Shown one piece after another: positions 17,678 through 26,441 of a stretch of 64,000 bases of DNA; position 1 is the stretch's first letter; every line of letters begins with the position of its first letter. Location of the stretch: assembly GCF_039544265.1 (NCBI RefSeq), contig NZ_BAABLI010000017.1:62001-126000 (forward strand), given 5' to 3'. Made by a program: the position numbers and the translations under genes. This stretch comes from Corallincola platygyrae (lineage in GTDB: Bacteria > Pseudomonadota > Gammaproteobacteria > Enterobacterales > Neiellaceae). Under the pieces are notes generated by a model. It did no database searches. It worked only from the letters and a program-made list of their open reading frames with translations, and was not told where the DNA came from.

Positions 17678-18334
17678 GTGGAGCCCTTCAAGCTTAACTT
17701 TCGAAATGCCAAATTTATTACCAGTGCCGCTAAGATCAGTCAGTTAACTTCTGATGACGGTGCTGAAGTCGCCTTTGCCGGACGTTCAAACGCAGGCAAA
17801 TCGAGCTCAATGAACGCACTTTGTGGTCAAACGAACCTGGCCCGTACCAGTAAAACCCCTGGTCGTACACAGTTGATAAACCTGTTTGATGTCGGCCATA
17901 ACTGTCGTTTGGTCGACCTGCCCGGTTATGGCTTTGCCAAGGTACCGATCGAGATGAAGGAGAAGTGGCAGCGCTCACTGACCGAATACCTCGAAGAGCG
18001 CCAAAGCCTGTGTGCCGTGGTGATCCTGATGGACGTGCGTCACCCTCTAAAAGAAGTGGATCAGATGCTGCTGGAGTGGGCTGTTGCCAGCAACCTGCCC
18101 GTGCTCGCACTCCTAACCAAGTGCGACAAACTCAAGTCCGGTGCCCGTAAGGCTCAGATGCTAAAAGTCCGTGAGGCTGTAATGGTGTTTGGCGGCGATA
18201 TTCGTGTCGAACTGTTCAGCTCTTTGAAAAAGCTGGGGATTGAACACCTGTCAGGCTTTATCGAGCAGCAATGCTACGCCCACCTGAATGATGACGCAGA
18301 AGTCAGTGAAGAAAGCGAGTTGGCTGACGAATAG
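17678..18334 (+). CDS. engB: Ribosome biogenesis GTP-binding protein EngB (YihA/YsxC)
   Basis: This 218-residue GTPase is needed for 50S subunit assembly. G1 is GRSNAGKSS, G2 lies around SKTPGRTQ, G3 is DLPGYG and G4 is TKCDK. The C-terminal extension is acidic. It starts with GTG, with GGAGG six bases upstream. It is divergent from cytochrome c4 and convergent with the polA-spf side, as in many gammaproteobacteria. Confidence 0.95.
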   Translation: MEPFKLNFRNAKFITSAAKISQLTSDDGAEVAFAGRSNAGKSSSMNALCGQTNLARTSKTPGRTQLINLFDVGHNCRLVDLPGYGFAKVPIEMKEKWQRSLTEYLEERQSLCAVVILMDVRHPLKEVDQMLLEWAVASNLPVLALLTKCDKLKSGARKAQMLKVREAVMVFGGDIRVELFSSLKKLGIEHLSGFIEQQCYAHLNDDAEVSEESELADE

Positions 18335-18410
18335 TACCGGCCAGCAAACCTTATGTAGAAACAGAAGCCAAGGATGGCGGAAATGTTGAAAATGCAGGGA
18401 GCAATTTTTG

Positions 18411-18489
18411 ACCGTACTTCCTGTACACAGCGTGCCCCACGAAGTGTTTTGGGTACCATGTATCCGCGACATACCGTGCTTCCTGTACA
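18411..18489. repeat. Two-copy 17-bp direct repeat
   Basis: ACCGTACTTCCTGTACA at 18411-18427 recurs as ACCGTGCTTCCTGTACA at 18473-18489, with one mismatch. It lies just after engB and just beyond the third minus-strand terminator. The role is unknown. Confidence 0.5.
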
Positions 18490-18600
18490 TAAAAAAAGCC
18501 CATCCGGGAGGATGGGCAGCTAAATAAAGCTAGGGAGTCTTGAAAGGAAGCACTTTCCAATGCACTTATTGAGACTCGCCCCCTCCGAGAAAGTTCTGCG
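18490..18600 (-). ncRNA. Candidate small RNA C, third in the series after Spot 42
   Basis: A strong intrinsic terminator (GCCCATCC / GGATGGGC at 18498-18517, then seven T on the minus strand) ends a stretch without coding potential. Just upstream is a second structure: GAGTCT / AGACTC (18535-18540 with 18572-18577) enclosing GGAA-GCACT-TTCC. The 5' end shown is a guess; no convincing promoter was identified. It could be only a back-up terminator. Confidence 0.35.
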
Positions 18601-18762
18601 CTAAACAAAAAAAGTTGATCTTTTTTTAGCCAACCTTCGCAGCCAATGACCAATCTTTTGTTTTTCAAACAGATAGTTTTAATTCGTCAACAAAGCGATG
18701 TGTTAGCGTCACAAAACCGTAATTAAATTACGTTAAGGAAATAAACCGACTTTCTGGAGGGC

Positions 18763-18873
18763 AAAAAAAAGCCGGTGGCACTGTGTGCAACCGGCAAATA
18801 AAAGCTTTGGGGAGAAGCTAATGTTCCCAGACCCCTGCGGGTCAAAGCCAACAACAAGGTTATTAGCTTGGAA
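18763..18873 (-). ncRNA. Candidate small RNA B, between Spot 42 and candidate C
   Basis: An intrinsic terminator ends this region: GCCGGT..GCAC / GTGC..ACCGGC at 18771-18795, then eight T on the minus strand. Before it lie nested stems: AAGCTAAT / ATTAGCTT (18815-18822 with 18862-18869) enclosing GACCC-CTGC-GGGTC (18830-18843). A TAATAT box at 18880-18885 would place a 5' end near 18873, giving a transcript of about 111 nt, close to Spot 42 in size. No reading frame stands out. The -35 is poor, so a processed read-through product is possible. Confidence 0.42.
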
Positions 18874-18986
18874 AGCACTATATTACTGGCCTCGACGAAG
18901 TTAAAGTGAAAACTCTAACTCTTCAACGCTTGTTTGATTTAGCGCAATTTCTACACTAAATCGGACCATTACCCGAATTCAGGCAT

Positions 18987-19091
18987 AAAAAAAGCCCCGA
19001 CACTAACGTGTCGGGGCGAGAATTCAGTAGTTTCAACAGTCTGAAACTAAAAAAGGTCTGAAAGATAGAACATCTTACCTCTGTACCCTAC
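18987..19091 (-). ncRNA. spf: Spot 42 small RNA
   Basis: The minus strand from 19091 begins GTAGGGTACAGAGGTAAGAT and continues through the TTCTATCTTTCAGACC block, which matches the E. coli Spot 42 5' region as I know it. It ends in a GC-rich hairpin (CCCCGACAC / GTGTCGGGG) and a T run at 18987-18993. The length is about 105 nt, against 109 in E. coli. The position directly downstream of polA is the conserved one. Spot 42 is an Hfq-dependent riboregulator of catabolic genes that is normally repressed by CRP; cyaA is also in this window. Confidence 0.93.
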
Positions 19092-19098
19092 ACCTGCT

Positions 19099-19127
19099 AA
19101 TGTACCAAAGGGTCAGATAAGATGAAA
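19099..19127 (-). promoter_or_regulatory. Putative spf promoter
   Basis: TACATT on the minus strand (19099-19104) lies seven bases before the inferred Spot 42 start. The -35 (about 19122-19127) is far from consensus. No clear CRP palindrome is seen within the polA-spf gap. Confidence 0.4.
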
Positions 19128-19178
19128 GGAATTTCTGTAATTTTATTTCCTTTAATGGTGAATTACTGCACAACCTGA

Positions 19179-21932
19179 CTAGTGCGCCTGTTCCCAATTT
19201 TCACCCTGGCCCGCTTCAACCAACAAGGGTACATCCAGATCGGCGGCACTACTCATCAATTCACAAACCTTCGCCGAAAGAGCTTCCGCCTGGTTCTGGT
19301 CCACTTCAAACACCAGTTCATCGTGTACCTGCATCACCATGCTGATCTGACCCTTTCCTTCAGTTTGGATCCAGTCATCGACTTTAAGCATCGCCAGCTT
19401 GATGATATCTGCGGCCGTACCCTGCATAGGCGCATTGATCGCCGCTCGTTCGGCAGCTTTTTTACGCGCCATATTGCGAGCTTTGATATCAGGCAGATGC
19501 AAACGGCGGCCAAACAGAGTTTCCACATAACCTTTCTCTTCCGCCTCTTTACGGGTTCGCTCCATATACTCAAGTACGCCCGGATAGCGTTCGAAGTAGG
19601 TATCCATATAGCTTTGCGCTTCGTGTCTTGGAATACCCAACTGACGACTGAGGCCAAATGCAGACATGCCATAGATCAGACCAAAGTTGATCGCCTTGGC
19701 GCGACGACGTTGCTCACTGCTTACCTCATCAACAGCCACCCCAAAAACTTCCGCTGCAGTCGCCTTGTGGACGTCGATTCCTTGCTGGAAAGCTCTAAGC
19801 AGGCCGTCATCTTTCGACAAATGCGCCATGAGCCTCAATTCAATCTGCGAATAGTCAGCCGCCACCACGACTTTACCTTCAGGCGCAATAAACGCCTGGC
19901 GCACACGGCGCCCTTCTTCGGTACGGATCGGAATATTCTGTAAATTAGGGTCTGAAGATGACAGTCGACCCGTTGCCGTTACCGCTTGATGGTAAGAGGT
20001 GTGCACACGACCCGTTCCAGCATTCACCATACGTGGCAGCTTATCGGTATAGGTCGACTTCAACTTAGCTAAACCACGATGTTCCAGAATCAGTTTGGGC
20101 AGTGGGTAATCCAAAGCCAGCTCCTGCAGCGTCTCCTCAGCTGTTGACGGCGCACCTTTGGGCGTTTTCTTCAAAACAGGCAGCCCAAGCTTCTCAAATA
20201 GGATCGCTTGAAGTTGCTTTGGTGATGCCAGATTAAACTCTTCACCAGCGATCTCGTATGCTTCCTGCTCCAGCTCTGCTAAACGTGTTGCCAGCTCATC
20301 ACTTTGCGTTGCCAGCATGGCGCTATCGATCAATACACCGTGACGCTCTATGCGCGAAAGCACCGGCACCAATGGCAACTCAATATCCTTGAACACTTTT
20401 AGCAGTGAAGATTCAGCTTCCACCTTTGGCCACAATGCCTGATGTAAACGCAAGGTGATATCGGCATCTTCTGCGGCATAGGGAGATGCTGTATCTAACT
20501 CAATCTGGTTGAACGTCAGCTGTTTTGCACCTTTACCCGCCACTTCCTCAAAACTGATCGCTTTATGGCTGAGGTACTTAAGCGCCAGCGAATCCATATC
20601 ATGGCGTCCACCCACACTGTTGAATACATAGGATTCAAGCATGGTATCGAACGCTACGCCGGCGAGTTGAATATCGTGACGGGCCAGCACAGAAAGGTCG
20701 TATTTGAGGTTTTGACCGACTTTCTTAATCGATGGATCTTCGAAAATAGGCTTCAGCAGTGGCTTAACCTGTTCCAGGGTCAACTGAACGGGTGCACCCA
20801 GATAATCATGGCCCAATGGCAAATAGGCCGCTTCACCCGGGGCTACCGCGAATGAGATCCCCACCAGCTTTGCTTCCTGCACATCTAAACTGGTGGTTTC
20901 TGTATCAACCGCGAATAGCTCTGCAGATTTTAGCTTTTCCAGCCAGGGCGCAAGATCCGCTTCCGTCAACAGCGTTTGATAACCACTACGATCAACGGCG
21001 GGTGCAGATGGCTCTGCTGCAGGGCTGTCTACTGAAGTTGGACTGGCGTCGCCATCGAGCAACTCAGCCAACCAACGACGAAACTCCATCTTGCCAAACA
21101 ACTGTACTAGCGCATCGTTATTAGGTGTGGCCCGCAGCAACTGCTCTGGGGCTTCGTCCAGCGCAACATCAAGTTTTATCGTTGCCAGTTTGTAAGAGAT
21201 ATCGGCCGCATCACGATTATCACGCAGCTTTTGTGGCATCCCTTTGGCGCCACGGAAGCCCAATGTCGCCACTGCATCTGGGTCGGCATACAAGGCATCC
21301 AAACCACCAATCCCCTGCAACATCGCCAATGCCGTTTTCTCACCCACACCGGGTAGTCCAGGGATGTTATCTACCTTGTCGCCCATCAGCGCCAGGTAGT
21401 CGATGATCAGTGAAGGTGGAATACCAAACTTCTCTACAACTTCCTCAGGACCAAGGATGGTATCGGTCATAGTATTGATAAGCGTGACATGCTCATCGAC
21501 CAACTGCGCCATATCCTTGTCACCAGTACTGATCAGTGTATGACGTCCTTCTGCGGCTGCTTGCCTTGCCAACGTACCAATCACGTCGTCCGCTTCTACA
21601 CCTTCAATGGCAAGCAGAGGTAACCCCATAGCACGAATAATGTCATGCAGAGGCGCGATCTGACTGCGCAGATCATCCGGCATCGGTGGACGCTGCGCTT
21701 TATATTCCGGAAACATGTCATCACGGAAGGTCTTGCCTTTGGCATCAAACACCACCGCGATATGCGATGGCTCATATTGCTTGAGCAGGCTACGAAGCAT
21801 GTTGACCACACCGTATACCGCGCCTGTTGGCTCACCCGCTGAATTAGTTAAATGCGGTGGCGCATGATAAGCGCGATAAAGGTAGGAAGAGCCATCGACT
21901 AGTACAAAAGGATTGGCCGGGATCGTGGTCAT
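19179..21932 (-). CDS. polA: DNA polymerase I
   Basis: This is a full-length three-domain enzyme of 917 residues. It has a 5'-3' exonuclease with FVLVDGSSYLYRAYHA at the N-terminus and TGDKDMAQLV. The 3'-5' proofreading domain has DTETTS (D343, E345) intact. The polymerase domain has catalytic D693 (VAADYSQIELRLMAH), the finger helix RRRAKAINFGLIYGMS and D871 (QVHDELVF). It performs Okazaki fragment maturation and repair gap filling. It is followed at once by spf, the conserved arrangement. Confidence 0.97.
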   Translation of the reverse strand: MTTIPANPFVLVDGSSYLYRAYHAPPHLTNSAGEPTGAVYGVVNMLRSLLKQYEPSHIAVVFDAKGKTFRDDMFPEYKAQRPPMPDDLRSQIAPLHDIIRAMGLPLLAIEGVEADDVIGTLARQAAAEGRHTLISTGDKDMAQLVDEHVTLINTMTDTILGPEEVVEKFGIPPSLIIDYLALMGDKVDNIPGLPGVGEKTALAMLQGIGGLDALYADPDAVATLGFRGAKGMPQKLRDNRDAADISYKLATIKLDVALDEAPEQLLRATPNNDALVQLFGKMEFRRWLAELLDGDASPTSVDSPAAEPSAPAVDRSGYQTLLTEADLAPWLEKLKSAELFAVDTETTSLDVQEAKLVGISFAVAPGEAAYLPLGHDYLGAPVQLTLEQVKPLLKPIFEDPSIKKVGQNLKYDLSVLARHDIQLAGVAFDTMLESYVFNSVGGRHDMDSLALKYLSHKAISFEEVAGKGAKQLTFNQIELDTASPYAAEDADITLRLHQALWPKVEAESSLLKVFKDIELPLVPVLSRIERHGVLIDSAMLATQSDELATRLAELEQEAYEIAGEEFNLASPKQLQAILFEKLGLPVLKKTPKGAPSTAEETLQELALDYPLPKLILEHRGLAKLKSTYTDKLPRMVNAGTGRVHTSYHQAVTATGRLSSSDPNLQNIPIRTEEGRRVRQAFIAPEGKVVVAADYSQIELRLMAHLSKDDGLLRAFQQGIDVHKATAAEVFGVAVDEVSSEQRRRAKAINFGLIYGMSAFGLSRQLGIPRHEAQSYMDTYFERYPGVLEYMERTRKEAEEKGYVETLFGRRLHLPDIKARNMARKKAAERAAINAPMQGTAADIIKLAMLKVDDWIQTEGKGQISMVMQVHDELVFEVDQNQAEALSAKVCELMSSAADLDVPLLVEAGQGENWEQAH

Positions 21933-22404
21933 GAGTTACTCGAATATTTCTTATTAATGCGGCAAGAATGCCACAGCCACAGCGGTGATTGTAGCCTTGA
22001 CATCAGGCATCTGGATTTAGGGAGAAAAACAGCGATGAAAAGATGAACAAATCGCATTCAAGCTGTGGATAACTTTGTGGAGGAACGAGTCAGCCCTCCA
22101 TCAGGAGAACCCGATAGAGTCAGAGAAATTTAAAATAAAACACATACAAAACAGCAGCTTGAGGATGGGTATCGAGCAAATCCTGGCTCTCGATGTAATT
22201 CCGTTTTAGCTGTGAATATTATTTTTCTACGATGCTTCAGAAGGTGGTCAAAAAACGACCTGTATCGCAGTAGCAGGAAAGACTACCACATCGATTTTTC
22301 ATTGCCAGATCCTAATCAAGACTTTTTAATAGAAATTTGAGACGTGTCATACCAAAAAGTTACATACTAAATGTGGAGGCCCCACATTGAACAAGGATTA
22401 AGCA
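21933..22404. other. Intergenic region between polA and elbB
   Basis: This divergent spacer of about 470 bp carries the promoters of polA and elbB. A possible elbB promoter is TTGAGA near 22337 with TACATA 18 bases on. I see no ORF with a ribosome site, no terminator and no RNA gene. Confidence 0.45.
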
Positions 22405-23058
22405 ATGAAAAAAGTGGCAGTGATACTCAGCGGATGCGGCGTATTTGACGGTGCAGAAATTCACGAGTCGGTGATCAGTTTGCTGGCCCTTAGTCGCGCT
22501 GGCGCCAGTTACCAATGTTTCGCTCCTGATATCCCACAAATTCACGTGGTAAATCACCTGACTGGAGAGGTTGAGGAAGGCGAGTCACGCAACGTATTAG
22601 TTGAAGCAGCCCGTATCGCCCGTGGCGATATCAAACCTATCAGCGAACTTGATGTCGGCGAATTCGACGCGCTATTGCTCCCTGGCGGATTTGGTGCCGC
22701 TAAAAATTTATGTGACTTCGCCCTGAAAGGCACCGACTGTCAGATCGAGCCTTCTGTGCTTTCGGCATGCCAGGCATTTGCCAAAGCTGGCAAAGCAGCG
22801 GGTTACATGTGTATCGCCCCTATGATGCTGCCGCAGATTTATGGTGAAGGGGTATTGGGAACCATTGGCACTGATACCGACACAGCAGCCGCCTTTGATC
22901 AGCTTGGCGGTTCACACCAGGCCTGCCCGGTGGATGAGATCGTTGTCGATGAAGCCAACAAGCTGGTTTCGACCCCCGCTTACATGCTGGCAGGCAGTAT
23001 TACAGAAGCTGCTGACGGTATTGAAAAAGCCGTCAGTAAACTGTTGGCCATGGCTTAA
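22405..23058 (+). CDS. elbB: ElbB, DJ-1/PfpI-family isoprenoid biosynthesis protein
   Basis: This 217-residue protein of the DJ-1/PfpI superfamily matches ElbB (YhbL): start MKKVAVILSGCGVFDGAEIHE, then LLLPGGFGAAKNLCDFA, nucleophile Cys in AGYMCIAPMM and the C-terminal STPAYMLAGSI. ElbB was linked to lycopene yield and has glyoxalase-like activity in vitro. The ATG follows AAGGATTA. It is a single gene. Confidence 0.92.
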   Translation: MKKVAVILSGCGVFDGAEIHESVISLLALSRAGASYQCFAPDIPQIHVVNHLTGEVEEGESRNVLVEAARIARGDIKPISELDVGEFDALLLPGGFGAAKNLCDFALKGTDCQIEPSVLSACQAFAKAGKAAGYMCIAPMMLPQIYGEGVLGTIGTDTDTAAAFDQLGGSHQACPVDEIVVDEANKLVSTPAYMLAGSITEAADGIEKAVSKLLAMA

Positions 23059-23229
23059 CACCCTCAATAAATCTGGTGTGGTTTACTATCTATTGGTGAA
23101 CCACACCACATCTTCAAAAAATCAAATTAATATATTTCAATAATTTCAGTTAATTACAAGCATGGCATGCTCTCTGCTCTGTTACTTCAAACGTGGGAGT
23201 TGAACTGTAACCAACAACAAGGAGCGCCA

Positions 23230-23868
23230 ATGCACATGCTACTACCTACGACCTTTATTATTAGTTCCCTGCTGGTTTCGACTCAGGCGCTGGCAGATGA
23301 TGCCAGTCGCAGCTTCGAGCAATCTCTTGCATTGGAAAATGTGCACACGGTGGAAGTGGATGTGCACGTGGGAGAGATCCAGATCCTGCCGAGTGACTCA
23401 AATACCCTCTCCTACGAGCTGACAGTTACCGAACGTGACGACTGGTTTGCCAGTGCACTGGCTGACGCCAGCATGGAAGTAACTAATGAGGGAGGGGTAT
23501 TGACCATCAGCCTAGCTCAAGACGCCTACCAGGAAGAGTGGATTGTCTACCTGCCAGCGAGTGTCTCACTGAATCTAAACGTAGGCGTAGGTGAAGCTGA
23601 GCTCTCCTCACTGCAGCAAGACACCGACGTGAACATAGGGGTGGGCGGCCTGGATGTAACACTACCCATCGCAGCCTTTGCTAAAGTCGAAGGCATCACA
23701 GGTGTGGGCGATGTCTCGATAAAAGCGCAAGGCGAAAACATCAGAGAAGAGAGTCACCTCGTGGGTAAAGAGAGCCGCTGGTTCAAAGCTGATGGCAAAG
23801 GCTACGCTTTTTCAGCCAATGTAGGCGTGGGCAGTGCGGATATCACGCTTGAGAGTAATTCCATTTAA
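23230..23868 (+). CDS. Secreted DUF4097-like beta-solenoid protein
   Basis: The start is set at 23230, where the ATG follows AAGGAGC; the frame is open 21 codons further up. The product of 212 residues has a signal peptide (to ALA-DDAS) and a repeating beta pattern: VEVDVHVGEIQI, LNLNVGVGEAEL, VNIGVGGLDVTL, VEGITGVGDVSI, FSANVGVGSADI. This G-V-G-x-x-x-I periodicity is the toastrack/DUF4097 style of putative adhesin. It is probably periplasmic or outer-surface. The role is unknown. Confidence 0.75.
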   Translation: MHMLLPTTFIISSLLVSTQALADDASRSFEQSLALENVHTVEVDVHVGEIQILPSDSNTLSYELTVTERDDWFASALADASMEVTNEGGVLTISLAQDAYQEEWIVYLPASVSLNLNVGVGEAELSSLQQDTDVNIGVGGLDVTLPIAAFAKVEGITGVGDVSIKAQGENIREESHLVGKESRWFKADGKGYAFSANVGVGSADITLESNSI

Positions 23869-23870
23869 AT

Positions 23871-24118
23871 AGGGTCTGTTGACCTTTGCTGTTTGTTTTT
23901 GCGGCAATGTGTTGGTGATTTAGGCAAGGCAAAGGCTATGAAGTTGAGTGGCCTTCAATAATTAGCCGATAACGAAGCATAAATCACCAACAAATGCTGC
24001 CCGAAGCGAAGCCAAGTATCCTTCCGCGAAGAGAAAGGTAAAGATGGGCAAGGATGCCCATCATAGGCTCGTTAAACAGGGAGGTTTATCGGGCCGTTAG
24101 CTGAGACGCAAAAACAAA
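23871..24118. repeat. Possible MITE-like element with nested inverted repeats
   Basis: This is about 250 bp of non-coding DNA between two genes. Its outer part has a perfect 12-bp inverted repeat, TTTGTTTTTGCG (23892-23903) and CGCAAAAACAAA (24107-24118). Inside lies a perfect 13-bp inverted repeat, TGTTGGTGATTTA (23910-23922) and TAAATCACCAACA (23980-23992). No ORF is present. Such nested repeats in a spacer suggest a dispersed miniature element, but only one copy is visible here and no target-site duplication was found. Confidence 0.4.
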
Positions 24119-24146
24119 AAACCCGCTATCAGCGGGCTTTTTCAAC
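24117..24146 (-). terminator. Intrinsic terminator of purU
   Basis: The hairpin CCCGCT / AGCGGG (24122-24136) is followed on the minus strand by TTTTTTG and on the plus strand by TTTTT, so it can work both ways. It lies 18 bp after the purU stop. Confidence 0.85.
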
Positions 24147-24163
24147 ACCAATCAACAACCAAA

Positions 24164-25033
24164 TTAATCAAACACCACGGTGCGATTATTGTGAGCGATC
24201 ACCTTCTGGTTGATATGACGCCAGATAGCACGGCTCAGAACGACTTTCTCCACATCTCGTCCTTTGCGCACCAGATCGTCAACAGTATCGGTATGACGCA
24301 CATGAGCTACGTCCTGCTCGATGATCGGGCCAGCATCCAATTCGGCAGTGACATAGTGACTGGTGGCACCAATAATTTTTACGCCACGGGCATGTGCTGA
24401 GTGATAAGGCTTAGCACCGGGGAAAGCAGGTAAGAAACTGTGGTGAATATTAATTACACGGTTTGGAAACTGCTGAATGAAGTCATCAGACAGGATCTGC
24501 ATGTAACGCGCCAGCACAATGAAATCGACGTCATGCTCTTTCAGCAATGCCAGTTGCTGTGCTTCGACTTCGGCTTTGTTCTCTTTGGTCACAGGCAGAT
24601 GGTAGAACGGGATACCCGCTGCTTCCGCTGCCGCCTGCATTTTGGTGTGGTTACTGATGATCAGCGGGATTTCCACATCCCACTCGTCACTCTGGTAACG
24701 GGCCAGCATGTCATAGAGGCAGTGCTCATGTTGAGAAACAAACACGGCCATACGCAGTTTGCGGTCAGAGAAGTGTAGTTGCCACTCCATGTCGTAGGGT
24801 GTTGCCAACGCTTTATCGAACGCGTCGGCCAGCGCATCCACAGGAATAACAAACTCGCTCAGATCCCACTCAATTCGCATAAAGAAGCGGTCATCACCAC
24901 GGTCCACATGCTGTTCCAGATCGATCACATTACCGCCGTTGGTATAGATAAACTGGGTGATGATATGGACCAGACCTTTACGATCCGGGCAGTTGATTAA
25001 CAGTGTGGCTGACTTTGCCGCTGAATGGCTCAT
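24164..25033 (-). CDS. purU: Formyltetrahydrofolate deformylase
   Basis: PurU hydrolyses 10-formyl-THF to formate and THF, balancing one-carbon pools and feeding PurT. The start is placed at the ATG at 25033 (MSHSAAKSATLLINCPDRKGLV), which has GGGAG just upstream. The frame runs 30 codons further, but that extension lacks family character. An N-terminal ACT domain (about residues 10-85) is followed by a formyl hydrolase domain with ISNH, NIHHSFLPAFPGAKPY (catalytic His) and LDAGPIIEQD (catalytic Asp). The 289 residues fit the family. Confidence 0.95.
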   Translation of the reverse strand: MSHSAAKSATLLINCPDRKGLVHIITQFIYTNGGNVIDLEQHVDRGDDRFFMRIEWDLSEFVIPVDALADAFDKALATPYDMEWQLHFSDRKLRMAVFVSQHEHCLYDMLARYQSDEWDVEIPLIISNHTKMQAAAEAAGIPFYHLPVTKENKAEVEAQQLALLKEHDVDFIVLARYMQILSDDFIQQFPNRVINIHHSFLPAFPGAKPYHSAHARGVKIIGATSHYVTAELDAGPIIEQDVAHVRHTDTVDDLVRKGRDVEKVVLSRAIWRHINQKVIAHNNRTVVFD

Positions 25034-25211
25034 GGCTCCCTTTAACTCCGTTTGATTCGATGCGCTGCTTTTATTTGGTGCGATAGCATAACCGATCCCA
25101 GCGAAACTGGGCACTGTTCGCAACTCCGACCTGAACTCTGGCCAGAAACTGCACTTTTTTCACCAAGTTGCATTAGACTGGCTTTGCATACTCGTTACAA
25201 GGACAGCCATT

Positions 25212-25832
25212 ATGCGCAATTTGATAGCCTTCACTTTGTTTTTCATCATGTTGCCCGCCCATGCCGAAAGTAAGTGGGAGTGGGAAGCATCCATCATGGC
25301 CGGAACCAGCGGCAGTGACAGTTTTGAAGAGAGTGAAGACAGCGATTACAAGCTCGACACCGAGAGTGGCGACACAATTGCTTTTACTCTCAACCTGTTA
25401 GATGGCCATAAGAAGGGTAACAAACTGCAATATGAGCTATATCTCGCACAATCTGAAACTGACCTTGAACTATTCGACAACAACGGCACTCGTACCACTA
25501 GCCCGATGGATATCCGCTACTACCACTTTGGTGGCACCTATGAATTTGTTCATCGAGATACAGGATTGAGGCCATACATAGGCGCGACCCTTGGCGCGAC
25601 CCATTTCGATCCAGAAGACTACAGCTCAGAAACTAACTTCTCGATGGGATTTGCTGGCGGCTTAAAGTGGTTAGCTAATGATTTTATTGGCTTCAGACTG
25701 GATGGCCGTGCCATTGCGACAGCAATGGACAGCAACAAACGGATCTTCTGTAACGGTGGCTGTATCGCTCAAGTCGATAGCGAGATCTGGTGGCAATATC
25801 AGGTCACAGCCGGGCTACTGGTAAAGTTTTAA
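25212..25832 (+). CDS. Outer-membrane beta-barrel protein
   Basis: This 206-residue protein has a signal peptide (MRNLIAFTLFFIMLPAHA-ES). Alternating beta strands (WEWEASIMAG, NKLQYELYLAQ, YYHFGGTYEFVHRDTGLRPYIGATLGATHF, FSMGFAGGLKWLANDFIGFRLDGRAIAT) and the final WWQYQVTAGLLVKF, ending in Phe, are typical of an eight-stranded OmpA/OmpW-like barrel. Function is unknown. A DUF4136-like lipoprotein gene follows 24 bp later, so they probably form an operon. Confidence 0.75.
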   Translation: MRNLIAFTLFFIMLPAHAESKWEWEASIMAGTSGSDSFEESEDSDYKLDTESGDTIAFTLNLLDGHKKGNKLQYELYLAQSETDLELFDNNGTRTTSPMDIRYYHFGGTYEFVHRDTGLRPYIGATLGATHFDPEDYSSETNFSMGFAGGLKWLANDFIGFRLDGRAIATAMDSNKRIFCNGGCIAQVDSEIWWQYQVTAGLLVKF

Positions 25833-25856
25833 CGTAAGAATCTAAAGGAAAGTTTC

Positions 25857-26441
25857 ATGGCGAAAACCCTGCTTTATACCCTGGCAACCTTACTGTTTGC
25901 GTCTTTCCTGTTTGCTTGCAGTGAAAGTGAAACGCCGCTTCAGCAAACTGATGCAGTACCTTCAGAGCTTAGGAAGTCTGTTGCAGTGTCTATTCAGGCA
26001 CCTGACCTGGCTGTTCCGGCCCGGGCAATGGTGACCTGGTCAGATCGTACGGGTGGTGTATTGGGAGACGTCGGGGAAAAGCCAGAAGTAGAAGGATTGC
26101 TACGCAAAGCAATCGTCAACACCATGGACCAACAGGCATTCCACTTTACTGAACATGCTGAACAGGCGTTTTTTAAAGTCAGCTATGTTTTGGCGCTGGA
26201 AAAAGATCTCAATGACGAAGACCTGGAAAAGTACTTTGGTCTATCACTTGGCTTGGCTGGGGATAAAGGTTTTGAAAAAGGCACCCTGGTGATTGATATC
26301 CAGAATCAGGAAGGTCAATCGGTTTGGCGTGGCGCGCTACAAGCCAATGTGTCCAAAGAGTTTAGTCAGGAGATGCGCGTCCAGAGGCTCAATAGCGCAG
26401 TCGAAACATTACTTGCTGGTTTCTTCCGCCACAAAGCTTAA
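25857..26441 (+). CDS. DUF4136-like lipoprotein
   Basis: This 194-residue lipoprotein has a signal ending LFAC-SESE. The mature part has the pattern of DUF4136 proteins: an early beta segment VPARAMVTWSD, then EGLLRKAIVNTMDQQAFHF, FKVSYVLAL and GTLVIDIQNQEGQSVWRGALQANV. It is likely anchored to the outer membrane by its periplasmic face. AAAGGAAAG precedes the ATG. Its 3' end overlaps the convergent DUF3630-like gene by 33 bp. Confidence 0.72.
   Translation: MAKTLLYTLATLLFASFLFACSESETPLQQTDAVPSELRKSVAVSIQAPDLAVPARAMVTWSDRTGGVLGDVGEKPEVEGLLRKAIVNTMDQQAFHFTEHAEQAFFKVSYVLALEKDLNDEDLEKYFGLSLGLAGDKGFEKGTLVIDIQNQEGQSVWRGALQANVSKEFSQEMRVQRLNSAVETLLAGFFRHKA

Noticed and set aside
18607..18627. AAAAAAAG / CTTTTTTT palindrome as a further terminator
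   Set aside because: The stem is almost only A-T pairs and too weak to act as an intrinsic terminator; kept only as an A/T-rich palindrome.
18693..18712. CRP-like site TGTGA...CACA near the sRNA series
   Set aside because: The two halves do not have the required TGTGA-N6-TCACA spacing and sequence.
19182..19943. 253-codon open frame on the plus strand
   Set aside because: Antisense to the polymerase domain of polA; reflects codon composition.
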